Shown: positions 48,359 to 57,613 of the stretch, in pieces
How the letters are laid out: each line of letters starts with the position of its first letter
Position numbering within the stretch: position 1 is the stretch's first letter
Source: Bryobacteraceae bacterium
GTDB taxonomy: Bacteria; Acidobacteriota; Terriglobia; Bryobacterales; Bryobacteraceae
Length of the DNA stretch: 64,000 nucleotides
Assembly (NCBI GenBank): GCA_041394945.1
Contig: JAWKHH010000002.1
Span: 1-64,000, forward strand
Direction: 5' to 3'
Program-made: the position numbers and the translations under genes
The notes under the pieces: model-generated
Seen by the model: only the letters and a program-made list of their open reading frames with translations
The model's database searches: none
What the model was told of the DNA's origin: nothing

Positions 48359-48419
48359 CACCGTCACGGAATTTCAACGGACGGCGGGGTCGAGCGCGGA
48401 CTCGCGGCGGAAACACCAT

Positions 48420-48445
48420 AAAACAATTATTCTTACGAATGTTTT
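48420..48445. promoter_or_regulatory. AT-rich dyad upstream of the PHP genes
   Basis: AAAACA (48420-48425) and TGTTTT (48440-48445) flank an internal ATTC-TTAC-GAAT dyad. The 26-bp patch is very AT-rich in a GC-rich setting and lies 48 bases before the PHP gene start, which has no clear ribosome site. It may be an operator or promoter element; a weak terminator for the preceding gene is the alternative. Confidence 0.35.
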
Positions 48446-48492
48446 CTTGCATGGTTCACTGGCGTGTAACCGGTTCCGGTGTCTGATAGAAC

Positions 48493-49356
48493 ATGCGTTG
48501 CGACCTGCACGTCCACACGGTGCACTCCGGCATGTGCACCGTGCCCGTGGCACGCCGTTTCTGCCGCGAAAGCTTCAGCCGGCCGCTGGAGGTCTACGAG
48601 ATCCTCAAGGGCGCCGGGATGGACCTGGTGACGGTCACCGACCACGACAGCATGGCGGCCCACGAGGACCTCTCGCGCTTCCCCGATTTCTTCCCGAGCG
48701 AGGAAGTATCGGTGACGATGCCTTCCGGCACGGAGGCGCATATCGCTGTTTACGGGTTGAACGCCGCGCAGCACCAGGGGGTCCAGGAAAGGCGCGACGA
48801 CCTGCCGCGGTTCCTTGCCTACCTTACCGAGGAGCGCCTCTTGTTTGGCGCGAATCACATTTTTTCCGCGCTGACGGGCAGACGGCACCGGTCCGACTTC
48901 GACTGGTTCGAGCGTCACTTTCCGGTTTGGGAGACCCGCAACGGAGCGATGGAAGAATGCGTAAATCAACTTGCCGCGGAAGTGGCCGGACGGAGTGGCA
49001 AACCGATCACGGCGGGAAGCGATTCCCACACCACGCGTACGTTGGCCCGCACCTACACGGAGGTTGCCGGCGCCCGGTCCGCCTCCGAATTTCTCGATGG
49101 CTTGCGCTCGGGAAGAGGCCGCGCGGCCGGCGTGTCCGGTGACTGGACGCGGGTGACGCTGGATGTTGCCACGATCGCATCGCGGATGTTTCTCGAGCGT
49201 CCGTGGACAGTGCTGCTGCTGCCGTTCACGCTGGGGATCCCGGTGACGGCATTCTTCAACTCGGTGCGGGAGCGGCGATTCGCCGCCTACTGGGCGGCGC
49301 GGCTGGCGGGAGCTCCTCCGTCGGGCGTGATGCTGCCGGTGGCCGAGACGGCATAG
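48493..49356 (+). CDS. PHP-domain metal-dependent phosphoesterase, membrane anchored
   Basis: A 287-residue protein. PHP metal motifs are clear: MRCDLHVHTVHSG, TVTDHDSM, and TAGSDSHTT near residue 175, with E at AEAHIAVYG-like positions. The C-terminus has a hydrophobic segment (PWTVLLLPFTLGIPVTAFF), so the enzyme is probably tethered to the membrane. In several bacteria PHP proteins accompany glycosyltransferases of glycolipid synthesis, where they may remove a phosphate from an intermediate. It is followed within 14 bases by a second PHP gene. Confidence 0.83.
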   Translation: MRCDLHVHTVHSGMCTVPVARRFCRESFSRPLEVYEILKGAGMDLVTVTDHDSMAAHEDLSRFPDFFPSEEVSVTMPSGTEAHIAVYGLNAAQHQGVQERRDDLPRFLAYLTEERLLFGANHIFSALTGRRHRSDFDWFERHFPVWETRNGAMEECVNQLAAEVAGRSGKPITAGSDSHTTRTLARTYTEVAGARSASEFLDGLRSGRGRAAGVSGDWTRVTLDVATIASRMFLERPWTVLLLPFTLGIPVTAFFNSVRERRFAAYWAARLAGAPPSGVMLPVAETA

Positions 49357-49370
49357 ACGCGTTCAGATAC

Positions 49371-50513
49371 ATGCGAAACTCCATCACTACTTTTCGACGG
49401 GACCTGAGCCGGCGGGCGATTGACGGCCCGACGGTGTCGGCGGTCTCGCTGCACGGCCACACGCTGCATTCGCACGAGGGCATGCAGTTCATCCCGCGTA
49501 TCGTCCGGTCAATTCCGCCGCTCCGCCATGCCATCGACGCAGCGGCGCGGAAACGGGGCTGCGCCGGGATGGACGAAGTGGACTGGTCCTGCGTGTACTG
49601 GACGCCGCCGCTTACGCCGCGGCAGGCACTCGAACTGGAGGAAACGCAGATCCGCTCGCTGGGTCTCCGGCCGCTGGTCTCGCTCACCGACCATGACGAC
49701 ATCAGCGCTCCTGTGCATCTCAATGCCTTGCCGCAATGGTGCGGCGCCATGCCGATCTCGGTGGAGTGGACGGTGCCCTTTGGGGACACGTTCTTCCACG
49801 CCGGAATCCACAACCTTCCCGGCGGCGACGTGCAGCAACTGTGGTCCGGTATGGCCGCGGCGGCCGGTTCCCGCGACCAAGCACGGATCGGGCGGATTCT
49901 TGCCGGTTTGCGTGATCTCCCCGGGACGTTGGTGGTCGTAAACCATCCGTGCTGGGACGAGAAGGGGGTGGGCGGCGCGCGGCACCGCCAGGCGCTGCGT
50001 GAAATGCTGACGGCGTTCGCAGGGTCGATCGACGCGCTCGAGTGGAACGGTTTCCGGCCGCATGCGGAGAATCTGGAGACGGTGGAATGGGCGACGCATT
50101 TCGACCTGCCCGTGGTGAGCGGCGGCGATCGGCACGGGTTGGAGCCGAACGCCTGTTTGAACCTCACGGCGGAGCAGACCTTCCAGGATTTCGCGGACGA
50201 GATCCGCAATGAGCGCGTGAGTCGGGTGCTGCTGCAGCCGCAGTACTTCCAACCGCGGACGCTCCGGGTGATCCATCACATGTGGGAAATCCTACGGGAC
50301 GATCCGGACCACGGACTCGGCTGGACGCGGTGGAACCAGCGGATTTTCTACCGCGACAACAAGGGCGCAATCCGGCCGCTGGCTGAGTGCTGGGGCGGAC
50401 GCGCTCCGTTTATCCTATCCGCGTTCGTCTGGATGGTTCAGTTGATGGGACACGCGCCGGTAAGGAACGCGGTGCGAACGGCGCTGTCGATCGGCCAGGA
50501 GTCCGGGTCTTGA
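49371..50513 (+). CDS. PHP-domain protein, second of a tandem pair
   Basis: A 380-residue protein of the PHP superfamily with motifs SLHGHTLHSHEGM, LVSLTDHDDISA, VVVNHPCWDEKG and VVSGGDRHGLEPN. A long insertion (PFGDTFFHAGIHNLPGGDVQQL) lies between metal motifs two and three. It resembles the neighbouring PHP protein only at these motifs. ATG 49371 gives a start that keeps the first histidines; the longer frame runs through the preceding gene. The stop overlaps the start of the next glycosyltransferase (TTGA). Confidence 0.8.
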   Translation: MRNSITTFRRDLSRRAIDGPTVSAVSLHGHTLHSHEGMQFIPRIVRSIPPLRHAIDAAARKRGCAGMDEVDWSCVYWTPPLTPRQALELEETQIRSLGLRPLVSLTDHDDISAPVHLNALPQWCGAMPISVEWTVPFGDTFFHAGIHNLPGGDVQQLWSGMAAAAGSRDQARIGRILAGLRDLPGTLVVVNHPCWDEKGVGGARHRQALREMLTAFAGSIDALEWNGFRPHAENLETVEWATHFDLPVVSGGDRHGLEPNACLNLTAEQTFQDFADEIRNERVSRVLLQPQYFQPRTLRVIHHMWEILRDDPDHGLGWTRWNQRIFYRDNKGAIRPLAECWGGRAPFILSAFVWMVQLMGHAPVRNAVRTALSIGQESGS

Positions 50514-51712
50514 AGCCACCCCGGCTGGCGCTGTTCGCGGATTGCTACCACGAAGTGAACGGTGTCGCAAACACAGTGCGTCATCTCGAGCGCTACGCCG
50601 TGGAACAACAGTTGCCGGTACTGTGCGTGCGTTCCGGCGGCAAGACCCGGTTGGTTCGTGACGGGGCCTTTGGCGCATTGGAGCTGCGCCGCAGTCCGCT
50701 TTGCTTTCCCGTGGACCGCGATCTCGAGTTCGATCTCCTGCTGAATCGGCACTTGCCTCGCATCAAGCGGGAACTTACGGCGTTCCGGCCCGACGTCATT
50801 CATATCACCGGACCGGGCGACATCGGGATCGCCGGAATGCTGGCATCTCGAATCTTGCGAGCCCCGCTGGTGGCTTCGTGGCATACCAACGTCCACGAGT
50901 TCGCCGCGCGGCGGCTGGAGCAATTGCTCGCGCCGGTTCCGGCGAGGACGCGCCAGCGGGTTTGCGCCAGCGGGGAGCAAATGGTGTGGCGCCTGCTTAC
51001 GTTATACTACCGGGCGCCGAGCCTGCTATTCGCGCCCAATCCGGAACTGATCGAGGCGCTGGCGCGCGATACGGGGCGACGGGTGCTGCCGATGCCGCGC
51101 GGCATCGATACCGCGCTCTTCCACCCTTCCCGACGCCGCCGGCCCGAAGGGGAGGTGGTCTTCGGGTACGTTGGGCGGCTTACGCCGGAAAAGAACGTGC
51201 GTCTGCTGGTGGAAGTGGATCGCGCGCTGCGGACCTCGGGCCGTCGAGGTTACCGCTTCCTGATCGTGGGAGACGGCGGGGAACGTCCGGCGCTCGAGCG
51301 CGAGCTGCCGGGCGCGCGGTTCACGGGAGTACTGCGCGGCGAGGCGCTGGCCGAGGCCTACGCCTCAATGGACCTGTTGCTCTTCCCCTCGCATACGGAT
51401 ACGTTTGGGAACGTGGCGCTGGAGGCTCAGGCGTCGGGCGTGCCGGTTCTGGCGACGGCCGATGGCGGGCCGAAGTTCCTGGTGGAGGACGGCCGCACGG
51501 GCTGGGTAGCGGGCAGTGACGACGCGTTTGTCCGGAAGGCGGTGGAGGCGGCGGCGCGCCCTTCGACGCTAAGCGCGATGGGCCCCGAGGCCCGGGCGAG
51601 CGTGCTCAGCCGGAGTTGGGATCAGGTCTTTTCGGATCTATACGGGGCGTATGGCGCAGTCGTCACCGCCAGCGGCGCGGGATTGCGGTCCGCGCTTTAC
51701 GGCGTCGCCTGA
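50510..51712 (+). CDS. Glycosyltransferase family 4
   Basis: A 400-residue GT-B enzyme. It opens LALFADCYHEVNGVANTVRHLE, has DVIHITGPGDIGIAG and WHTNVHEFAARRLE in the acceptor domain, then FGYVGRLTPEKNVRLLVEV and the donor site FPSHTDTFGNVALEAQASGVPVLATADGG. The pattern is that of mannosyl/glucosyl transferases acting on lipid acceptors (MgtA or DgdA-like). TTG 50510 overlaps the PHP stop and has AGGAG upstream. The 3' end overlaps the convergent acyltransferase by 75 bases. Confidence 0.88.
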   Translation: MKPPRLALFADCYHEVNGVANTVRHLERYAVEQQLPVLCVRSGGKTRLVRDGAFGALELRRSPLCFPVDRDLEFDLLLNRHLPRIKRELTAFRPDVIHITGPGDIGIAGMLASRILRAPLVASWHTNVHEFAARRLEQLLAPVPARTRQRVCASGEQMVWRLLTLYYRAPSLLFAPNPELIEALARDTGRRVLPMPRGIDTALFHPSRRRRPEGEVVFGYVGRLTPEKNVRLLVEVDRALRTSGRRGYRFLIVGDGGERPALERELPGARFTGVLRGEALAEAYASMDLLLFPSHTDTFGNVALEAQASGVPVLATADGGPKFLVEDGRTGWVAGSDDAFVRKAVEAAARPSTLSAMGPEARASVLSRSWDQVFSDLYGAYGAVVTASGAGLRSALYGVA

Positions 51713-52663
51713 GGGATCGAAGCCGAGCATCCGGATCAGACGTGCGTGGTCGGCAATGCGGAGGTCCAGCACCACAAGGGCATCAAGGCAGTGGTTGAAC
51801 GCGGGGTCCACGCTGCAGCAGACGACTTGGCCGCCGAGCTTGAGATACTGACGCAGCAGCACCGGCATGCCGCGTTTGGCCTCCGGGCCGCCGATTAGAC
51901 GGAGCAGTTCGTCGGCTTCTTCGAGCGATGCGGCGCGCGGCAGGGCGTTGCCGCGTCCAAGCCACGGCTGCGGCCAAGGCTGGCGAAGCGGCCTGCGGGC
52001 GCGCGCGCAACGTCGGAGTGGTTCGTCCGCCGCGGCGCGTTCGGCGAGAAAGCGCGCGATCATCTGCCGCCCCTGGAGAGTGTAGGTCCCGCTGATCGAA
52101 ACCGGCCCAAACAACGCGCGACACTCGGGGCGGAGCTCAAGGTAACGGCCGATGCCGCGCCACAGCAGCAGGAGGGAATGAGGTTTCCGTTGGTAGGCGG
52201 GATGGACGAAGGAGCGCCCAAGCTCAACCGCTGGTCCGATTGCACGAAAAAAGGCGGCGCCGAGGTGGAAGAGAGTGGTTGTGTAGAGGCCGGCGCGGCC
52301 CATGCGGGCGAGCGTATCGGCAGTGGAAGCGAGCCGACAAGAGCCGGCCACACGGCCGTGTACGCGATCCCACAGGGCGAGGTGCTCGTAGTGTTCGTCG
52401 AAGCGATCGAGGTCGTAGCGCTTGCCGGTGCCTTCGCCTGCATGGCGGAAGGTTTCTTCGCGAACGCGGCCGATCTCGAGCATCAAGGCAGGGATCTGGG
52501 ACGCCCGCGCGAGCACGACATCGAAGGGGCCCTGGCGAACGAGCGTTTGGGAGGGATCCAGCGCAGCTAGTTCGGCGCTGACCTGGGATGCGGGAACTTC
52601 GAGAATGAGCGGCGCCGCGCTACGAGCGGCGCCGCGCTGCCAAAGGCTGGCAAGAGGCAGCAT
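51638..52663 (-). CDS. OlsB-like GNAT-family N-acyltransferase
   Basis: A 341-residue protein. Residues about 40-200 resemble the OlsB/hemolysin-type GNAT domain: IGRVREETFRHAGEGTGKRYDLDRFDEHYEHLALWD and VELGRSFVHPAYQRK contain the family's charged motifs. OlsB acylates ornithine with 3-hydroxy fatty acid to form lyso-ornithine lipid; other members act on different amines. The C-terminal part (RGMPVLLRQYLKLGGQVVCCSVDP, FNHCLDALVVLDLR) also fits that family. Together with the convergent glycosyltransferase and PHP genes it suggests an envelope-lipid locus. Confidence 0.78.
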   Translation of the reverse strand: MLPLASLWQRGAARSAAPLILEVPASQVSAELAALDPSQTLVRQGPFDVVLARASQIPALMLEIGRVREETFRHAGEGTGKRYDLDRFDEHYEHLALWDRVHGRVAGSCRLASTADTLARMGRAGLYTTTLFHLGAAFFRAIGPAVELGRSFVHPAYQRKPHSLLLLWRGIGRYLELRPECRALFGPVSISGTYTLQGRQMIARFLAERAAADEPLRRCARARRPLRQPWPQPWLGRGNALPRAASLEEADELLRLIGGPEAKRGMPVLLRQYLKLGGQVVCCSVDPAFNHCLDALVVLDLRIADHARLIRMLGFDPSGDAVKRGPQSRAAGGDDCAIRPV

Positions 52664-52934
52664 CGACTCATTGTCGTCGGCTAAGGTTACAACAAGGTGG
52701 AATCAAGGCTACAGGCGATCAAAACATAGAGCCGGCATGGCGCCGGGGCAGCCTTTGCGTCCCGTCTGGCGGCCGTTGGACGCCTCGGAAGAACACTGTC
52801 ACGAACTGCCCGGGAGCGACTTCGCGAGGCGCGGGCGCGGCGTATCCCGCCGAAATCAACTGCCTCTCAGAGGCCGCAGCCGGATTCCACATCACAAGGA
52901 ACGATATCAAGCCAACCTCAGCGTGAATGAGGCT

Positions 52935-54197
52935 TCATTGTCTTCCTCCGGAGGTTGGCTGCAACCGCGAGACCGGAACAGCGGAGGGAGCGATATCCGG
53001 AGGCAGCGAAGCCAAGGCGGCGCGACTAAGTCCCGACAGACTGCGGACCAACGTATTCCTACCCGGCGCGAACGCGTTGAGGAAGGACAGGGCTGCATTG
53101 CGGAGCCACCGCCTTATCCCATCGCGAACGACGCCGATGGCGGTGAGGCGTGCGGACAGGCGCAGGACCTTCTCGGCGGCGGGCCGGCGCAGGCGCTCGT
53201 ATTCGTCCAGGATCGAATCGTCGCCGTTGCGTATCGCGCGACGAAGGAGCTCCCCGAGGACCACCGCGTCCACGAGGCCGGTGTTCATGCCTTGACCGCC
53301 GGCGGGACTGTGGACATGAGCCGCATCGCCCATCAGAAAGAACCGTCCACTCCGGTAGTGCCGCGCAAGGCGATGATGAACCCGAAAGCGGGAGCTCCAA
53401 AGCAGTTCCAGGACTCTTGCCCGGCGCTGCCGGGGGCCGCGGCTATCCAGCAAGCTTTGCACCAGTTCCATGGATGGTTGCGGGGGCGCTTCGGCCACGG
53501 TGGCGACGACGCGATAACGCTTCCCCGGCAGCGGCGCGACGACGACGAGCCCGGCGGGAGAGAAGAAGAACGACACCTCGCCGTTGCCGAACGGCCAGTC
53601 CATACGAACGTCTGCGAGGACGAACGAATCGGCATACGCGCTGCCTTCGAAAGGCGTCCCGACGAAGTCCCGCACCAGGCTATGCATTCCGTCAGCGCCG
53701 ACGACGTAGCCGGCTGTCACAACCGCTTGGCCACTGGGCCCCTGGAGAGTCACCTCGACGCCGGCGCCTGTTCGGTGGAGCGCGGTAGCGGCGTACCCGC
53801 GGTGGACAAAGCCGCCAGCGGCCTCGATCCGTTCGGCCAGGATGCGCTCCGTGCAATCCTGCGGCAACATCAGGAGGTAGGGATGGGGCGAGGGCAGGCT
53901 CTCGAAACCAAGCTGGAGCAGCATCCGGTCGCCATCGCGGATTCGGAACCGGGAGATCGGGAGCCCGTGCCGGACGAGTTCATTGGAGACGCCGAGCTGG
54001 CTCAGAACGTCGAGCGTATGCGCATGGATCACTCCTGCGCGCGAGGTATTGAGCCCTTGGGGCAGTTTGTCGACGATGACATGTGAAATGCCAGCGCGTT
54101 GGAGCGAGAGCGCGAGCGCCAGTCCGGCCGGACCGGCGCCGACGATGAGGACGCCGGTAGCCGGCGGGAGGGGCGAAGCCGTGTTGTGCGTAACCAT
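52935..54197 (-). CDS. FAD-dependent aromatic-ring-type monooxygenase
   Basis: A 420-residue class A flavin monooxygenase (PHBH fold). The FAD motifs are GVLIVGAGPAGLALAL at the N-terminus, the DG motif GYVVGADGMHSLVR in the middle, and the GD motif FLMGDAAHVHSPAGGQGMNTG. The C-terminal extension is helical and may be membrane associated. Substrates in this family range from phenols to antibiotics, so the specific reaction is unknown. The downstream secreted protein at 54231 is on the same strand. Confidence 0.87.
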   Translation of the reverse strand: MVTHNTASPLPPATGVLIVGAGPAGLALALSLQRAGISHVIVDKLPQGLNTSRAGVIHAHTLDVLSQLGVSNELVRHGLPISRFRIRDGDRMLLQLGFESLPSPHPYLLMLPQDCTERILAERIEAAGGFVHRGYAATALHRTGAGVEVTLQGPSGQAVVTAGYVVGADGMHSLVRDFVGTPFEGSAYADSFVLADVRMDWPFGNGEVSFFFSPAGLVVVAPLPGKRYRVVATVAEAPPQPSMELVQSLLDSRGPRQRRARVLELLWSSRFRVHHRLARHYRSGRFFLMGDAAHVHSPAGGQGMNTGLVDAVVLGELLRRAIRNGDDSILDEYERLRRPAAEKVLRLSARLTAIGVVRDGIRRWLRNAALSFLNAFAPGRNTLVRSLSGLSRAALASLPPDIAPSAVPVSRLQPTSGGRQ

Positions 54198-54230
54198 TGC
54201 GATAATCCTCTGCTGTGAGTCGAGCGGGTG

Positions 54231-54737
54231 TCAGCGGGGCAGCAGGACGCCGTGGAAGGTGACGCCGCAAGAAGCGCCCGTGGTCGGGAGAAATCCGATT
54301 TCGAGGCCCATGTAGATCTCCAGCTTGGTTTCCGAGCCCGCATAGAGCCTGGTAGCGATAGACGCCTGATAGATACTTCTTCCCTGGGTGACCAATTCCC
54401 GGCGGGTGACTGGGATCACGATTTGCGTTCCCATATCCTCATCCGGCTTGAGCTGCGTTCCGAGAGCGAGGATGGTCACCTGGTGTTCGACTGGCCCGGC
54501 ACAGGACGCGGAGACGTGATCAATCCGGAGCGTTTTCCCCTCGGGAACCTTGCCGTTTTCACTGCCGGTGAGCCGGCATTCGCCGAAGTTATCCCGCCAG
54601 CCCGTGGCCTCCACGGCGCATCGGCCGTAGACGACGTTCGGAGGCGCGGGCCTCTCTTGAGCGTGGGCCGCCGGGGACAACGCGAGGATAGCCGCTCCGG
54701 CCAGCACTCCCGACACGAAGAGATGAGTGAATGTCAT
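54231..54737 (-). CDS. Small exported protein of unknown function
   Basis: A 168-residue protein with a classical signal peptide (LFVSGVLAGAAILALSPAAHA). The mature part is beta-rich with four cysteines (GRCAVEATG, GECRLTG, ASCAGPVEHQ, ASCGVTFHG), which could form two disulfides. I recognise no family. ATG 54737 has AGGAGAC upstream. It lies upstream of the monooxygenase gene on the same strand, 33 bases away. Confidence 0.6.
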   Translation of the reverse strand: MTFTHLFVSGVLAGAAILALSPAAHAQERPAPPNVVYGRCAVEATGWRDNFGECRLTGSENGKVPEGKTLRIDHVSASCAGPVEHQVTILALGTQLKPDEDMGTQIVIPVTRRELVTQGRSIYQASIATRLYAGSETKLEIYMGLEIGFLPTTGASCGVTFHGVLLPR

Positions 54738-54908
54738 GATGGGTCTCCTGTTCCGCCGGCCGATCCGAACCGTCCGGCTAGATCCACTGTGAAGGAGAGT
54801 CGCCGGCGGAGAGCAGTGAGCAGCCGTGATGGCCTCGTGAGCTCGCGCGGCTAACGGTGCCTTACGGCACAAGCCGCGCGTTTTCGCCTATCGTGGCTCT
54901 GGACACCA

Positions 54909-55805
54909 ATGAGACGCCTACACCTGTTCGAATTCGGAGATCGGCCATGGCTCCCGCGATCCTTGCGCGAAGCGATGACAGGCTATCTCGCGAGCATTTA
55001 CACGAGGTCCCAACTGCCGGCTCTCTGGGCAGCGCGCCTTGAAGAGACGCTCGCGGGCGTTCAGGGCGCGGCGATCGTCGACCTTGGCTCGGGATCCGGC
55101 GGGCCGGCGGGTCCGGTGACCGCCGCGCTTGCGCGATTCGGTCAGTTCCCGGCCGTTACTCTCACCGACTTGTACCCGCCCGCCAACCTACGTTCCAACT
55201 CCTCCTATTCCTCCTACTGGCCGGAGCCAGTGGACGCGCGTTCCGTTCCTTGGGACTTGAGAGGCGTGCGGACGATGTTCGCGTCTTTCCATCATTTCGG
55301 GCCGGATGACGCGCGAAGAATCCTGGCGGACGCGGCCTGGTGCGGCGCGCCGATTTGTATCTTCGAGGCGACATCGAGAACGCCAGCGGCGATCGCTTCC
55401 TCTCTGTTCATCCCGATCCTTGTGCTGCTCCAAACGCCGGCCATCCGCCCCATACGATTGTGGCGCCTGGTGCTCACTTACTTGATCCCGGTGCTTCCGC
55501 TGCTGATCTTCTGGGACGGGCTGGTCTCGCACCTGCGCACCTATACGCCGGAAGAAATGCTGGCGATGGGCAGTGAGTGCTCCAGCCAAACCTATCACTG
55601 GACTGCCGGCGTGGTGCGGGTTCCGGGGCTCCGGACGGGCCTGCCATACCTGGTTGGCGAACCCGGGGCGAAAGCCTCAGCCGGCGCGGCGCGGGGGGAG
55701 GTTCATCGACGCCACGAGCCGCTGGAATCGCGGATCGGCGCGGATCGGGTCCACGAACGGATCGACGTTGAGGACGTTCGCGAAGATTGCGCGATCCTCG
55801 ATTGA
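54909..55805 (+). CDS. Class I SAM-dependent methyltransferase-like protein
   Basis: A 298-residue protein. Motif I is IVDLGSGSGGPAGPV, with an acidic strand end at VTLTDLYPP, and FHHFGPDDARRIL resembles motif post-I/VI of small-molecule methyltransferases. Two hydrophobic stretches near residues 160-200 (SSLFIPILVLLQTP, LVLTYLIPVLPLLIFW) suggest membrane contact. The last 43 residues lie opposite the 3' end of the convergent TPR gene (129-base overlap) and have that gene's antisense composition, so the native C-terminus may have been lost by stop-codon loss or frameshift. Confidence 0.7.
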   Translation: MRRLHLFEFGDRPWLPRSLREAMTGYLASIYTRSQLPALWAARLEETLAGVQGAAIVDLGSGSGGPAGPVTAALARFGQFPAVTLTDLYPPANLRSNSSYSSYWPEPVDARSVPWDLRGVRTMFASFHHFGPDDARRILADAAWCGAPICIFEATSRTPAAIASSLFIPILVLLQTPAIRPIRLWRLVLTYLIPVLPLLIFWDGLVSHLRTYTPEEMLAMGSECSSQTYHWTAGVVRVPGLRTGLPYLVGEPGAKASAGAARGEVHRRHEPLESRIGADRVHERIDVEDVREDCAILD

Positions 55806-57467
55806 AGCGGCGAGCGCCTGCATGGCTCCGTCGAGGTCGCCCATACCGACGCACGCCGCGACTCTGGCCATCGGCGTCACGTAGTGCTGGCCCGCAATCC
55901 GCTCCAGGCGGGCGAGCGCTTTCGCGCATTCCGCGCGCTTCCCCCAGCGATGGTATGCGCCGGCCAGCATTCCGATGTGAAGCGGGATGGGCGCTTCGTC
56001 GAGGCGGCGTGAAAGAACCTCGACGGCGGCCGCGTTGTCGCCCTGCGCCAAGTGGAGCATCCCCAGGACGAAACGCGCTTCTTCGTAATCGGGCGCCAGC
56101 CGGAGAGACTCGTTCAGGAAACGGGCGGCGCCGGCTCCATCCCGGCGGAGGTAACACAGGAATCCAAGGCGCGCGTAGGCAGAGGGAAACAGCGGATTCA
56201 ATTTCATGGCCAGGCGGTACTTCGACTCGGCCTCGTCAAAACGGCCGAGCATCGCCAGCACGCCTCCGAACCAGGAATGCGCGGCGTAGTTACTCGGCTG
56301 GAGTGCGATGGCGCGCCGGAAGCGCCGTTCGGCTTCGGCCCAATCGAATTCCCAATGAGCGGCGATGCCCGCCATGACCGTCCATCCGGCGGACGAATCG
56401 GGATCCAGGCGGACGGCTTCCTCGGCGTGGCGCCGCAGCTCCGGCAGGATCTCCTTGCCGGATGCCGCGCCGAATATGGAGAGGGCGGCGTAGACGGTAG
56501 CGATTCCCGCGTATGGATCGGCGTAGGCAGGATACTCACGAATCAGCACTTGGAACTGTTCCATTGCGAGTTGGAGCGACGGCGCCGTTTCCTGATGAAC
56601 AAGGTGCATGGCGCGGAAATATCCGGTGTAGGCTTCGAGGCTCGGCGGGTGAGCGGCGGAGTTGGGCCTCGGGCGCCGCGGAAGGTTGGCATGAACTGTT
56701 TCGGCGATGGCGGTAGAGATCTCCTCCTGAATTGCGAAGACGTCCGCCAGCTCCCGCCGGTAGGTCTCCGACCACAGGTGATAACCCGTCTTCGTATCGA
56801 TGGCCTGGGCGGTAATCCGCAACCGGCTTCCGGATTTTCGAACGCTGCCCTCGACGATCACGTTCGCGCCGAGCTTCTCTCCTACCTCGCGTACATCGGC
56901 GTTGCGGCCTTTGTACTGGAACGACGATGTGCGGGCCACGACGGCCAGGGTCCGGATGGAAGACAGCGCGTTGATGATCTCCTCCGTGATGCCGTCGCAG
57001 AAGTAATCCTGGTCGGGCTCCGGACTCATGTTTACGAACGGCAGTACGGCAATCGTGGTATCGATGGAGGCCAGAGCCGGTGCGTGGTGAGACTCAGACT
57101 GCCGGTTCTGCCAACCGAACTGGGGGACATAACTGCCGGGGCGAAGTCCGATCAGGACGGCATCCTGGCCGCCGGCGCCTTCGTAGTAGGCTTTCAGCTT
57201 GTTGCGGAGCCTTCGAGCTTCGACGCGGACGATCGAATCGATGTTCGGGTCGTAGTCCTCGGCGCGGTCAAAGACTTCAATGGCGAGGACATATTCCTTT
57301 AGGCTTTCGGCGTCGTTCTCCAGAGTCCGTTCCACGATGAAACGCAGGAAGCGGCAGAGGCGCGGGGAGGAGACGAATCCACCGCTGGCGACGATGATCG
57401 CCAGTTGCGTCCGGATCCGATCGGCGGGAATGGGATTGTCGGCCGCTTCCACCGTCGCCCGATTCAT
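55677..57467 (-). CDS. TolB-N/TPR signalling-type protein (adenylate cyclase-associated type)
   Basis: A 596-residue cytoplasmic protein of a type common in acidobacteria. Residues 1-100 contain a conserved helical domain (LCRFLRFIVERTLENDAESLKEYVLAIEVFDRAEDYDPNIDSIVRVEARRLRNKL is its core; key residues are the RFLRFIVE and VRVEARRLR motifs). Then comes a FlgO/TolB-N-like domain (TIAVLPFVNMSPEPDQDYFCDGITEEIINALS, with EGSVRKSG) and TPR repeats from about residue 270. Such proteins probably act as regulators or scaffolds. ATG 57467 is used because similarity begins there. Confidence 0.82.
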   Translation of the reverse strand: MNRATVEAADNPIPADRIRTQLAIIVASGGFVSSPRLCRFLRFIVERTLENDAESLKEYVLAIEVFDRAEDYDPNIDSIVRVEARRLRNKLKAYYEGAGGQDAVLIGLRPGSYVPQFGWQNRQSESHHAPALASIDTTIAVLPFVNMSPEPDQDYFCDGITEEIINALSSIRTLAVVARTSSFQYKGRNADVREVGEKLGANVIVEGSVRKSGSRLRITAQAIDTKTGYHLWSETYRRELADVFAIQEEISTAIAETVHANLPRRPRPNSAAHPPSLEAYTGYFRAMHLVHQETAPSLQLAMEQFQVLIREYPAYADPYAGIATVYAALSIFGAASGKEILPELRRHAEEAVRLDPDSSAGWTVMAGIAAHWEFDWAEAERRFRRAIALQPSNYAAHSWFGGVLAMLGRFDEAESKYRLAMKLNPLFPSAYARLGFLCYLRRDGAGAARFLNESLRLAPDYEEARFVLGMLHLAQGDNAAAVEVLSRRLDEAPIPLHIGMLAGAYHRWGKRAECAKALARLERIAGQHYVTPMARVAACVGMGDLDGAMQALAASIEDRAIFANVLNVDPFVDPIRADPRFQRLVASMNLPPRRAG

Positions 57468-57613
57468 TCGTCCATGGTATAGCCGGACCGGCCGCTCGTG
57501 CAGCGCGGGCGAAGTGTACAGCTCGTCCAACAACACCGGCTGGCGACCGGCGGGAAGGATCACGGTTCCGCGAGGCGTAAGCACGATCAAAGGCGATCCT
57601 TCTGCTAGACCCG

